The position numbers and the translations under genes were made by a program. From Acidobacteriota bacterium (GTDB lineage Bacteria; Acidobacteriota; Terriglobia; Acidiferrales; UBA7541), in NCBI GenBank assembly GCA_013289695.1, contig JABCZK010000019.1, forward strand, positions 18,355 through 82,354: DNA of 64,000 bases. The letters run 5' to 3'. Below the pieces are notes generated by a model. That model was given only the letters and a program-made list of their open reading frames with translations. It searched no databases and was not told the DNA's origin. Position 1 is the stretch's first letter, and the number at the start of each line of letters is the position of its first letter. This document shows, piece after piece, positions 35,583-43,895 of the stretch.

Positions 35583-36590
35583 TCAGCAGGAGATTCCAGC
35601 CTTCGTCAGCGTTTTCCGGAGTCCGTCCATGCTGATACGGGTGGATGCTTCGGGCGTGCCTGCGCCGCGCCAGTGAGTTTCGAGGCTTATCGCGTTGTGG
35701 AAGCCGTCGCGCTGCAAAGCCTGAAATTGCCCGACCCAATCCACGATGCCGCCGCCTACCGGAGCCCAGTCGTATTTGTGGTCCGGCTTACGCACCACGT
35801 CTTTGCAGTGGCAGTGCCCAATCCGATTTTTGGGCAGCAACTGGTAGCCGGTCGGATAGGGCGTACTTCCGAGTGCTGCGGCATTGCCGGGGTCCCAGTT
35901 CAACATGAAGTTTTTGTGCGGAATCGCCTTCAGGACGGCAGCCGCCTCTTCGCCCGTTGCCGTGTTGCAGGACATCTCGTTTTCGAGCAGCAGGATGATA
36001 TCGTCTTTGGCGCAGCGCCCCGCAGCTTGCTGCAGTTTGGCATTGATCGCTTCCCGATACGGCCTTTGATCATCCAGTCGCCAGAAGTCGAAACAGCGAA
36101 TCCTGTCCGTAGCGAAAAATTTCGCGAGCGAAATACACCGGTCCAGCAGCTTATCCTGTGCGCTTGCATCGAAGTCCGCATGGAACTGGTCGCGGTTTTC
36201 GCTCTGAGACGACCGGGGAGCCCCAGGCCAGTCAGTTTTGAACAAAGGGCTCGCGATATCCGTCACTTGCAGTTTGTATTCGCCGAGGAGCTTTCGCGCA
36301 TCTTCCAGCTCCTTCGCGTTGAGTTCAGTCATATTCTTGTTCCACGCCGAGCGCAGCTCGATCCACTGCAGACCGAAATCTCGAGACACGATCTGACATG
36401 CTTTCTGGAAGTCCTGCGTGATCTCGTCATTGATCACCGCCAGCCTGAACGGGCACGCGCCTGTGCCCGTTTTCGCCGCCAGCGGTGCCGTCGGTGAGAA
36501 TGCTTCGGCTTTCTTCGCAAGTGGAGGCATCACCGCCTCAAGTGCCGCCAGTCCTAAGCCTGCGAGCACGCTGCGTCGTGGGTACTCCAT
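35583..36590 (-). CDS. Tat-exported sugar isomerase/epimerase-like TIM barrel (335 aa)
   Basis: The preferred ATG at 36590 opens MEYPRRSVLAGLGLAALEAV, a Tat signal. Metal-site blocks follow: LLLENEMSCNTATGEE, NFMLNWDPGNAAALG, IGHCHCKDVVRK and ISLETHWRG, typical of xylose-isomerase-like TIM barrels. A longer frame to 36767 adds a weak head. It is the first of the three exported sugar genes on this strand and only about 330 bases from the tRNA-Ala scar, so it marks the last convincing core gene on this side. Confidence 0.85.
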   Translation of the reverse strand: MEYPRRSVLAGLGLAALEAVMPPLAKKAEAFSPTAPLAAKTGTGACPFRLAVINDEITQDFQKACQIVSRDFGLQWIELRSAWNKNMTELNAKELEDARKLLGEYKLQVTDIASPLFKTDWPGAPRSSQSENRDQFHADFDASAQDKLLDRCISLAKFFATDRIRCFDFWRLDDQRPYREAINAKLQQAAGRCAKDDIILLLENEMSCNTATGEEAAAVLKAIPHKNFMLNWDPGNAAALGSTPYPTGYQLLPKNRIGHCHCKDVVRKPDHKYDWAPVGGGIVDWVGQFQALQRDGFHNAISLETHWRGAGTPEASTRISMDGLRKTLTKAGISC

Positions 36591-36922
36591 GGGTTCGTCT
36601 TCGGCACCTTTGAGAGTGATTGAAGCTATCTGACACGCAACGGTTTCGAGTTCACCGATTGTCCGATTGGCTTTCCGGCCGAGATTGTACCGAAACCGTT
36701 CGCATGGTGTCTCCCCTTTTTGCTCCTCCCTCTGCCGCGGTATTTCTGCTCGCTGGCCGGGGCGCACATCGGAGGGCGCAACGTCAGGAATCTAGAGTTC
36801 TCCGGCGCATGATGAACGTTGCGGTAGAAAAAAACTCCAAGCGGCGAATCCATGCTTGGGTGTTGAGTTCCCGGATGGAGTAAGGATGATTCTGGTGAGT
36901 GTCTTACAATCAGGGAAAAAGT
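36591..36922. other. Intergenic stretch between the sugar genes and the tRNA scar
   Basis: No convincing gene or RNA. Small frames on both strands have no ribosome binding site. Any promoter of the three sugar genes should lie here. Confidence 0.5.
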
Positions 36923-36967
36923 TGGTGGACTTGACCGGGATCGAATCGGTGACCCCCTGCCTGCAAA
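36923..36967 (-). tRNA. tRNA-Ala(TGC)-like 3'-half fragment (integration scar)
   Basis: Read on the minus strand the 45 bases begin in the anticodon loop (TTTGCAG), run through GCAGG of the anticodon stem, a T-arm with TTCGATC, then CAAGTCC, the discriminator A and an encoded CCA. The T-stem has one mismatch (ACCGA against CCGGT). The 5' half that should follow to the right is absent. A tRNA 3' half starting at the anticodon loop is the classic footprint left by tyrosine-recombinase integration. Chromosome should continue to the left and the inserted DNA to the right. Confidence 0.72.
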
Positions 36968-36986
36968 GACGAGAAAGAGAATCTAT

Positions 36987-37886
36987 CTAGTTGGTTCGCT
37001 CGGCTTTATTCTGTGTCGTAGTATTCGGTTCTGTACCTAATTCGGCGGCAAATGGAGCGAAGCTGGACCCAAATTGTCGAACGTGGTTGTTGAGATGGAA
37101 GTGCAGAGCACATTGCGACAGCCGTTCGACGGCGTCTGAGCTCGTTACGATCCCGCAAACCGTTAGTGCCGAAAATTCCAGCTGGTCCCGCAGGATGGTC
37201 TTACACGATAACCGTTCGCGCGAGAGAAGTTGCAGCATTGCGCCCAGGCTGGAAGGCCGCACTGTCTTTGGGGAATTGCGGGCAAATAAAAAGAATGCGA
37301 TTCCCCAGATCACCAGCAGCACCGCCACACCTCGAAAAATGTTTTGCCAGCCCACTGCGACGGCTAGAACGGGCCCCAGGAATACGGCCGCCGATTGACC
37401 GATGTTGCCGAGACCGTAAATGCCGAGCGCGCCTCCCTGTCTTTCCGGTGGAAACCAACGGGAGACAAATCCCGTTCCGACGGCAAACGAGCTTCCAGCC
37501 ATGCCTAAGAAAAGCGCGACGTACAGCAGCATCCGATAGTTGGGGACCGTGGGCACGATATAGGACGGCGCGGCCACGGCAATCATCAGCAGCGCAAAAA
37601 CCGCCCTGCCGCCAAAGCGGTCTGCGAGCATTCCGGTTGCAATCCTCAGCAGTGCCCCGAGAAGAACAGGAACTGCTATCAGGAAGGCTGTCTGGGTCGC
37701 GCTCAAGTGAAACTCTTCCCGGAAACGCGGAGCGAATGCGCTGATCAGGCCCCATGCGGCAAAGCAAGCCGTGAAGGAGAATGTCCCCAGGGCTAGCTGC
37801 AAGTTTGGCTGATAGGTATCTTCGCTACCTTGTCCGCGGAGAGGATTTCGCTCTGAAGTAGTCGCCACCTTTGGCTCGTACATCAT
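36987..37886 (-). pseudogene. NarK/NasA-like MFS transporter, C-terminally truncated
   Basis: The start at 37886 gives MMYEPKVATTSERN, then half an MFS protein: LGTFSFTACFAAWGLISAFA, FHLSATQTAFLIAVPVLLGA and GMLADRFGGR (loop 2-3 motif), FVSRWFPPERQGGALGIYGL. Homology-like sequence stops near RERLS (about 37205); the remaining 72 residues are not membrane-like. Nitrate/nitrite and related carriers have about 400 residues and 12 helices; here only six or seven helices remain. The broken end points to the tRNA-Ala scar, as if the right end of the gene had been replaced during integration or deletion. Probably not functional. The N-terminus overlaps the end of the upstream oxidase gene by 62 bases. 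Confidence 0.72.
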
Positions 37887-38469
37887 CTGTTCCCCAATGA
37901 ATCTCCTCATCGATTTTCTGCAGGCGTGGAATGTGCTTGGAGCAATGGATGTACGCTTCCACGACGGTTACTACCACCCACAGCTCCGCTCCGCGACCAG
38001 TCGCGGGAGGTTTATCCTCTCGGACAGGTTCGGAAGCAGCCGCATCTCGCAGGAACTCATCATTCGCAACGATACGGGCGCGTCCATTCACATGGAGCCC
38101 GATCTTGGCTTCGGTGAAATCCACGAAAAGAAGCCCCACGTGCGGATTCTCGGAAATATTGCCAAGACTCGACATCAATCCGTTACCTCGATACTCAGGA
38201 TAGGCAAGAGTTTTCTCGTCAAGCACGCGAACGAATCCAGGCAATCCCGCGCGAAACGAAGTGTCCGCTTCTCCGTGCTTGTCGGCAGTCCCAACAAACA
38301 TCATTTCCTGCTTGCTGACGAAAGCCTGCATCAAGGAGTTGAGATAGCCGAGTACCTGATTCCGATAGAAGGCATTGGCACGCGGCCTGGTATTCCACTT
38401 TTCTTGAAGCTCATGCTCTCCATCGGACCCAGGGAGGCTAATTGGTTTGAGGATGGGACCTTCGTTCAC
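37825..38469 (-). CDS. Pyridoxamine 5'-phosphate oxidase-family FMN-binding protein
   Basis: A GTG start with AAGGAG five bases upstream gives 214 residues. The split-barrel signature is seen in QAFVSKQEMMFVGTADKHGE, ADTSFRAGLPGFVRVLDEKT, GNGLMSSLGNISENPHVGLL and FVDFTEAKIGLHVNGRARIV. This branch resembles the general-stress or PNPOx-like proteins that bind flavin or F420; the substrate is unknown. Followed by the truncated MFS gene, with which it overlaps. Confidence 0.85.
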   Translation of the reverse strand: MNEGPILKPISLPGSDGEHELQEKWNTRPRANAFYRNQVLGYLNSLMQAFVSKQEMMFVGTADKHGEADTSFRAGLPGFVRVLDEKTLAYPEYRGNGLMSSLGNISENPHVGLLFVDFTEAKIGLHVNGRARIVANDEFLRDAAASEPVREDKPPATGRGAELWVVVTVVEAYIHCSKHIPRLQKIDEEIHWGTDDVRAKGGDYFRAKSSPRTR

Positions 38470-38680
38470 AACGGCTCCTTGAGTACTACTCTTCTCTATG
38501 AATCCAACTTCGCCCTACACAAGTAGGACGCTCAAGTGGCGGCGGGAGAATGTAAACAGCTTGTCAAACGCTTTTCGAAAATCAGTCCGGAACGTGCGCA
38601 TGCCTCTAAAGCAACGACGCGATGCCCTACCCTTTGTAAAGCAGCGGACCCACCATCCCGGAGGCAAGAATCAAGAACGG

Positions 38681-39005
38681 TTATGGGATTTTCTTGAAAC
38701 TGAGCAGTGCGAAAGTCGTCAGGGCAATGGAGACCGTTTGTAGATCAATGAACGAACGCCTGCCACGAATCAACACAACTCTCGCGATCGCTCCGACCGC
38801 TGCCGCCGTCACGTCCTGAACGAACGTCTTCGCTTGCAAGCTTTTTTGCGAAGCGGCGATAGTGCAGGGCGCGCGCAATCACCATCAGACATGGCGGTAG
38901 AAAAACAGCGATCGCTGCCATGGCAACTCCGGCCGCTCCTGCAACCAAGTACCCAATGAAACCAGTCGTGATCGCCACCGTCCCGGGACAGGAGAAGTCA
39001 ATGGC
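38681..39005 (-). pseudogene. Chromate transporter (ChrA) relic, frameshifted
   Basis: Two minus-strand frames together spell the end of a ChrA-type half. One contains GTVAITTGFIGYLVAGAAGV, AMAAIAVFLPPCLMVIA and RRFAKKL (about 38830-39005). The other continues with FVQDVTAAAVGAIARVVLI and FIDLQTVSIALTTFALL (38681-38845). In intact ChrA these follow each other in one frame. The N-terminal part is missing and the surrounding sequence has no ChrA character. So this is a decayed fragment of a membrane exporter. Confidence 0.75.
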
Positions 39006-39505
39006 AGCCGAATTACTCCTGGCTGGTCGGCGATCGCGAAGTAATTCAGTCGCGCAGCGGGCGATCGGTACCTGGAAGTCGGCTAGTGGCGAGAGATAAT
39101 GCTCCCTACCACGACGTCGCAAGGAAGTCGCAACTAGCGTCGCGAAGGCGACGCCGCACAACCCGAACTTGGCCGTAGTGTGCGCTGCGGAGCAGATCGT
39201 TTGTGCATCGCTAGGCAAAGCGGACAACTGTCGGACGGAATATTCAAGTGGATCCGTAGAAAATCCGACGATACGCAAGACGATTGTGGATATTCTGGAA
39301 GGCCTTCCAAGGCTCCAACCACAGAGGGGTTCAAAAACTAAGCTGCATAAGAAATTTTCTGCCAAGGTAAAACGAAGCACCAAGAACGATGCTTGCACCT
39401 AGGTCGTAGCGCCTCAGCTACAATTACATGGAGTTCATTCAGGATCGGTCGCTCGGTTAGGCCGGAATGCTCGGCTCGGCCATCCTTCGTCCGAGGGAGA
39501 CGCTC
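39006..39505. other. Non-coding interval upstream of the tautomerase gene
   Basis: The minus-strand frame of the ChrA relic stays open to 39398, but its product there has no family character. I see no RNA gene or clear hairpin. It is probably decayed DNA. Confidence 0.45.
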
Positions 39506-39898
39506 ATGCCATTGTTCACCGTGACGATGAACGCGGGCAGAGCCGCGAACGAAAAAAATGCGATCTCTCGTGCCATACATAAAGCAAGCGTCAAGGCAGG
39601 GTATCCGGACGACGACATGTTCCAACGTTTCTTATGTCTTGAACAGGCTGACCTGAAAGTCGATCTCCACTATCCTGGTTTGCCGAAACCGCGAACGGAG
39701 AAGCTGCTGATGATCGAAGTCCTGGTGTCGTCCGGGACTGACGCCGACAGGAAGAGGCGTCTGCTGGCGGCCTTAGTCGAAGCGCTCAATGGTGCCGGCA
39801 CCGATCCGAACGACATCATGGTGTTCTTCGGAGAGATCGATCGCGCCAGTAGCTCGTTCGGCGGCGGTCGGCTTGCGCCACCAGTCGCAAGCGTCTAA
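39506..39898 (+). CDS. Tautomerase-family protein (4-oxalocrotonate tautomerase-like)
   Basis: The ATG at 39506 with GGGAG upstream gives MPLFTVTMNAGR, keeping proline directly after the initiator; the N-terminal Pro is the general base of this superfamily. At 130 residues it matches the double-length group. Conserved wording includes KNAISRAIHKASVKAGYP and LLMIEVLVSSGTDADRKRR, plus DPNDIMVFFGEIDR near the end. Expected to isomerise small enol/keto acids. Next gene starts about 100 bases downstream. Confidence 0.8.
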   Translation: MPLFTVTMNAGRAANEKNAISRAIHKASVKAGYPDDDMFQRFLCLEQADLKVDLHYPGLPKPRTEKLLMIEVLVSSGTDADRKRRLLAALVEALNGAGTDPNDIMVFFGEIDRASSSFGGGRLAPPVASV

Positions 39899-39999
39899 TC
39901 AAGCGACAGTCGCGGCTGCGGCGTTACGCACGGCGGTTGCAGGGACCCGCAGGCGCAAAGACAATCAACGAACTCGTCACACGACAACAGGAGCCATTT

Positions 40000-40473
40000 G
40001 TGACCGATCCCAAGTACGCGGCCTTCACAGCGCTCGATCCGTTTTTCAAAATATCACAGCAGGGTTTGGCCGGTCTGGTCGACGGCGAACACTATTTTGA
40101 TACCATCGCCGACGATGCGGTGTTCGAGTTTCGATATATTTTTCCAGGCTGGCCCCAAACATTGAAGGGTCGTCAGGCGCTCATGGCGCTCTACGCAGGT
40201 TACGGCAACAGTATCGTCCTGCACCGCGCGGACGCGCTCGTCATTCACCGATCGCAGGACCCGCGTGTTGTGATCATCGAATACGAGGTACACGGCAAGG
40301 TAGTCGCGACCGGCGCCTCCTACGACAACCGGTTCATCTCTGTGATTACCATCGAAGACCGCAAGATCGTGCATTGGCGGGACTACATGGACTCGCTGAC
40401 GGCGATGACTGCGCTTAGCCAGGCATCAACGGGTGCATCGTTACCGCAAGGTTCGCTCCGCCGGGCAACGTAA
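40000..40473 (+). CDS. SnoaL-like / NTF2-fold protein
   Basis: The GTG at 40000 has AGGAG six bases before it and is preferred over a TTG at 39937. The 157-residue product has the cone-shaped NTF2 pattern: FTALDPFFKISQQGLAGLVD, DDAVFEFRYIFPGWPQTLKG, LMALYAGYG and VVIIEYEVHGKVVATGASYD, ending with KIVHWRDYMDSL. Members include polyketide cyclases, limonene epoxide hydrolase-like enzymes and ketosteroid isomerase-like proteins. The reaction here is unknown. It may work with the tautomerase just upstream. Confidence 0.82.
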   Translation: MTDPKYAAFTALDPFFKISQQGLAGLVDGEHYFDTIADDAVFEFRYIFPGWPQTLKGRQALMALYAGYGNSIVLHRADALVIHRSQDPRVVIIEYEVHGKVVATGASYDNRFISVITIEDRKIVHWRDYMDSLTAMTALSQASTGASLPQGSLRRAT

Positions 40474-40585
40474 TTATCTGCAAGGCGCAGACGCACTCGC
40501 ACGCACATGAGCCTACGATACCTGACGTGACGCCCCTGAGTAAGTATGCAGCGGATGCAGTACGCTGAGTTGCCGGAGCGAAAGC

Positions 40586-40650
40586 CGGACTCTGAAATCA
40601 GCTCGGCCAGAACGCCTGTCGCGTCTAGCCAACCATGCCGTCAGAGTCCG
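40586..40650. repeat. 10-bp perfect inverted repeat between SnoaL-like gene and TIGR03118-type gene
   Basis: CGGACTCTGA at 40586-40595 is matched by TCAGAGTCCG at 40641-40650 with a 45-base spacer. It lies between two convergent genes and could serve as a loose bidirectional terminator, though the spacer is long. Confidence 0.4.
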
Positions 40651-40691
40651 ACTAAGGCCGCATTAAAAGATTCGTACGGCTCGCAACCGAA

Positions 40692-41831
40692 CTACTGCCC
40701 AAACGTGATTACGCCAAACAGACCATTGGCATAGTTATTCGGCCCCGCAGTAAAGAAGAGCTGGTTGACCGTTCCGTTGTTACTGGGGGGACCACCGACC
40801 TGCCCGTGCCCGAACTGAAGGGCCCAAACACTGTCTATCTCGATTGGATTCCCACTAGCGTCACGAAGCGGTCCGAGGAACTGACCTGTCTGCGGATTGA
40901 ATGCATTAATGCGGCCTCGGGAGATGTTGTTGCTGATTAGAATCGCATTGCTCATTGGACCGAAGTCCGGGGGAGCCTGCGCGAGGCCCCACGGTGAATG
41001 AAGAGGCCCGTGGGCCGCAAAGTGTTTGACTAAGATGCCCTCCGTATCAAACACGTCCACGAATCCACCTTGGGCTTTATTGAGGGCCGTAAAGGTCACC
41101 CAAATCTGACCACCGATCGCCTGAATCCCGTACGGTGTGAAGTCTCGCGGGATGCCTGGGTCGTCAAAGGATTGTACCAGCGTGAATGTACTGTCGAACA
41201 CGTCCACCCTGCGATTCGGACCGTCATCGGCAGCGTATAAGAAAGCCTTCCCCGAGCTGTTGACTGCGATGGCCAAGCCCGTATAGACAGCGCCAACGCC
41301 CGACCTGTCAGCCGCGACGGTCGCATGACTAAGTCCCGTGGTCGGATCTACACCGTCAACCGTGGGATTCCATGCACTAATCGTGCCGTCCAGGGTGGCA
41401 AAAATAAAAATCGCCGCGCCGGACTTGTCATTTTCCGGATTCGTAAAGGTGAAGTCTTTTGGGTTCGTGCTAATGTTGCCGACGACGCCGGTCGGAGTCC
41501 CGAGGGTTCCCGCAGGGCTCGAAGGTGCAGGCGGAATTGTCACGAACAGATGAGTCTGTTGGCCAGCTCCGTTGTAGAGGGTTGAGAATCCCGTGCCATT
41601 ATCACTGACCCAGAACGGACTAGTAGGGAGTGCAACAAGACCCCATCCGTTAACCAGGTGTCCGTCTTGAGCGGGCGCCACTCCCGCCTGATTGGAGACC
41701 AAATCAGTACGCGTGTATTGAGCGAAAACGGGCGTTACGAACAGGGACAGACATATGAAGGTGGGAACCGCAAATGCAGCGCGCGAGAGAGTACGAAGGA
41801 GCTTTAAGCGCGCACTTCGGGAATAATTCAT
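40692..41831 (-). CDS. TIGR03118-type secreted beta-propeller-like protein
   Basis: The ATG at 41831 has a strong AGGAGG and opens a signal peptide (LKLLRTLSRAAFAVPTFICL, cut near VFA). The mature protein has repeated strands with wording such as HLVNGWGLVALPTSPFWVSD, FIFATLDGTISAWNPTVDGV and HSPWGLAQAPPDFG, the hallmark of TIGR03118 proteins. These are exported proteins of unknown function with an NHL-like propeller. At 379 residues it is full length. Confidence 0.85.
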   Translation of the reverse strand: MNYSRSARLKLLRTLSRAAFAVPTFICLSLFVTPVFAQYTRTDLVSNQAGVAPAQDGHLVNGWGLVALPTSPFWVSDNGTGFSTLYNGAGQQTHLFVTIPPAPSSPAGTLGTPTGVVGNISTNPKDFTFTNPENDKSGAAIFIFATLDGTISAWNPTVDGVDPTTGLSHATVAADRSGVGAVYTGLAIAVNSSGKAFLYAADDGPNRRVDVFDSTFTLVQSFDDPGIPRDFTPYGIQAIGGQIWVTFTALNKAQGGFVDVFDTEGILVKHFAAHGPLHSPWGLAQAPPDFGPMSNAILISNNISRGRINAFNPQTGQFLGPLRDASGNPIEIDSVWALQFGHGQVGGPPSNNGTVNQLFFTAGPNNYANGLFGVITFGQ

Positions 41832-42090
41832 TGATTCCTCCTGTTTCAAGAATTGGCAGCCTTTCGTTAACTGCGGTTATTCGAGGTTGCTCTGAGAACG
41901 AGTCGGGCCCTTGTTCCTGATTCGGCCCAGATCGCTGGGATTGCTGAACGCCGCAATCTTGGATGAGGGTATGTAGCGACCGGTTGCGAACTGACAAAAA
42001 TTTTACATTCGCTGGGTCAATCACGGGATGTCACCGCCAGCGGTCACGGATCCGCTGCCCGCAGCGGCAGCGACGCACCTGCTGCATCGC

Positions 42091-42300
42091 CTACGGACCA
42101 GGTTGACTTCTAGCGCGGAAGCCGTGGCTGAACATGAAGCCCAACGAGGCTTTAAGCATCGCTTCGTACGCTTGCTGAAGGCAGGCTTCTTCGTCGCAGG
42201 CGAGGATTTTATGGGCAGGAGCGGGCTTCTTCTCGGCGCTTGCAACGAAGCGCTCTATTTGCGCCCAGTCAACCGTGTGTGGCTTGAGTTTTTTCAGGCG
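42091..42300 (-). pseudogene. HEPN-domain partner protein, truncated remnant
   Basis: In the frame reading RLKKLKPHTVDWAQIERF, then SAEKKPAPAHKILACDEE and QQAYEAMLKASLGFMFSHGF, the minus strand shows about 65 residues like the HEPN or SAV-type partners that follow minimal nucleotidyltransferases. It stops at TAG (42091-42093), far short of a usual 130-150 residues, and I find no ATG, GTG or TTG start in frame. It directly follows the nucleotidyltransferase remnant. Confidence 0.55.
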
Positions 42301-42629
42301 GTACCGACAAGTGGGACCCGCTTCGTGTGCCAGACGTTTTCAAGAAAGGCGTCCTTGCGGCCGCGCCGCGACTCCAGTTCCTTCCTCGTAAGAACCGTAT
42401 AGTTGATTTCGCGTCCGAGTTGCCGTTCGAGTTTCTGCACTATTTCCGCCAGAGCGTCGCTTTTCGGCTTGCCGATCACGAGAATATCAACGTCGCTAGC
42501 CGCGTCCTGTTGGTTTCGCGCGAACGAGCCATACAAATAGGCCTCTTCTATTCCGTCGATCTTCTTGAGCGATTCTGCGAGCAGGGGAACCGCAGCGATG
42601 GTCTTTCCGATGACATCCGAATTTTTTAG
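42294..42629 (-). pseudogene. Minimal nucleotidyltransferase remnant (MNT/Pol-beta fold)
   Basis: The frame carries IGKTIAAVPLLAESLKKIDG, then AYLYGSFARNQQDAASDVDI, the GSxAR-x8-D-x-D core of nucleotidyltransferases, with both Asp residues present, and continues to VWHTKRVPLVGTA. No start codon is present after the upstream TGA except an internal ATG that would leave 80 residues beginning inside the core. The N-terminal winged helix normally fused in this group is missing. Likely a decayed MNT-HEPN toxin-antitoxin-like pair. Confidence 0.6.
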
Positions 42630-42805
42630 TCATTCCGTTTCGCAGGGAATTGATTCGCTGCGCCGCCCAAATTCCACATTTCAAGTTAGATGCCGGCTCG
42701 TAAAGAGTCCGCGTGCTCTCCTCATTGCCGGAGCAGTGGTAATCTGTTTTCGACGAGCCATGGAAACTGCCGGGCTCCAAAGCTTAAATCTGCTAGGAGG
42801 CGAGC

Positions 42806-43177
42806 TTGTCTGTATCCATCTTCCACATCGGGCTATCGCTGGATCATCCATTAATCCCGGTAGCGGAGCGCGCAAAAATCAAGAAGAGGTTGCGTGACCT
42901 GCAGGAACGGATGAAACGCGCTGGCTATAAGTACGAAATCATCCAGGCATCACCCGAGAGCGGTCTCGATGGTTTCAAACATAAATTGAAGACACAACCT
43001 TGCGATGGCGTGCTAATCGGAGGTGGAGTTGTCGGCAACGAGGCGATGTCATACTTCATGGAACAAATCATCGACGCAACTCACGAAGTGGCGCCCACAG
43101 CGAAAATTATGTTCTATAACCACTCAGTCGATGTGCGCGCAATTATTGAGCGGTGGTTCGGATCCAGGTCTGACTAA
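42806..43177 (+). CDS. Hypothetical alpha/beta protein (123 aa), TTG start
   Basis: A strong AGGAGG five bases before a TTG supports translation. The product opens SVSIFHIGLSLDHPLIPV and contains KIKKRLRDLQERMKRAGYKY, CDGVLIGGGVVGNEAMSYF and a C-terminal AKIMFYNHSVDVRAIIERWF. Alternating strands and helices with a Gly-rich turn suggest a small Rossmann-like fold. I do not recognise a characterised family. No neighbour on the same strand suggests a role. Confidence 0.65.
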   Translation: MSVSIFHIGLSLDHPLIPVAERAKIKKRLRDLQERMKRAGYKYEIIQASPESGLDGFKHKLKTQPCDGVLIGGGVVGNEAMSYFMEQIIDATHEVAPTAKIMFYNHSVDVRAIIERWFGSRSD

Positions 43178-43601
43178 AGGCTTGCTGTCTCGCAAGCGGT
43201 GCTTTGCGCGACCACGCTGCAGCCCGTTTAGCCCGACGTCTCGTTCGGGTCGCTCTTGTGACACGCAATTTCGGATGTTGCGTTTGTTTGTGGGCCTGAT
43301 TTGAATCAACGATCTCCGATGGCTCGGCGGTGCCCCTGCTCACTAGGCAGGCGTGTTCGGTAACTCTGCGCTGTGAAGGGCGTCAGCTTTTGAGTGGCTG
43401 TGGCTCGGAGGGCTCCACTCGCGAAACAAATGCGTGTCGCGGCAGAGGGCTGCACAAAGATTGTGCAGAATCTTTGTCCTATCGGAACATGGCGTAGCGT
43501 TCAGTCTCTTGGCAACATGGTTCCCTCGACAGCCTTGTCCGCTAGTGTGTTGGCATTGTGTATACGATGCTGTAGGGTTATTGTGCGGACGGGAGAAACG
43601 A
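43178..43601. other. Non-coding interval with a tRNA-like relic
   Basis: No gene is supported. It contains a tRNA-like minus-strand segment (43288-43351) and, at the right end, the promoter of the toxin-antitoxin pair. Confidence 0.45.
43288..43351 (-). other. Possible degenerate tRNA 3' region
   Basis: On the minus strand a perfect 5-bp hairpin CCTGC-CTAGTGA-GCAGG (43335-43351) looks like an anticodon arm. It is followed by GGAGATCG, TTGATTCAAATCAGG and CCCAC, wording close to a T-arm and acceptor end but with broken stems. It may be a third, older integration scar or chance. Kept at low confidence. Confidence 0.3.
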
Positions 43602-43895
43602 ATGCGGACCACTGACCGAGGCGAACGCGGCACGCGGGGAGTTACGATTAACCTTCGCGCAGATCATACGAAGCGGGCAATGATTGATCGAGCTGCGGAG
43701 AGAGTGGGCAAGAACCGGTCTGAATTCATGTTGGAGGCGGCGTGCCGCCAAGCGACCGAGGTGTTGCTCGACCAAAGATTGTTCCTGCTCGATGAAAAGG
43801 CGTACAAGCGATTCACCGACGCTCTCGACGCGCCGCCATCGGAAAACAAGCGCCTGAAGCGCTTGATGATGTCTAAGGCACCCTGGGAGTCGTGA
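43602..43895 (+). CDS. DUF1778-family antitoxin (TacA-like, ribbon-helix-helix)
   Basis: 97 residues from an ATG with GGGAG upstream. The N-terminal part VTINLRADHTKRAMIDRAAE, then KNRSEFMLEAACRQATEVLL, is the ribbon-helix-helix DNA-binding unit of DUF1778 antitoxins; the C-terminal tail (YKRFTDALDAPPSENKRLKR) wraps the toxin in known complexes. It should bind its own promoter and neutralise the acetyltransferase encoded next, whose start overlaps its stop. Confidence 0.9.
   Translation: MRTTDRGERGTRGVTINLRADHTKRAMIDRAAERVGKNRSEFMLEAACRQATEVLLDQRLFLLDEKAYKRFTDALDAPPSENKRLKRLMMSKAPWES

Noticed and set aside
38745..39398. 217-codon minus-strand frame as an intact gene
   Set aside because: Only its middle third has ChrA likeness; the rest is non-homologous and the ChrA end continues in another frame. 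Treated as a relic.
40586..40650. Regulatory RNA or attenuator
   Set aside because: The 10-bp arms are 45 bases apart, lie between two convergent genes, and no T-run or start codon is near. Listed only as an inverted repeat.
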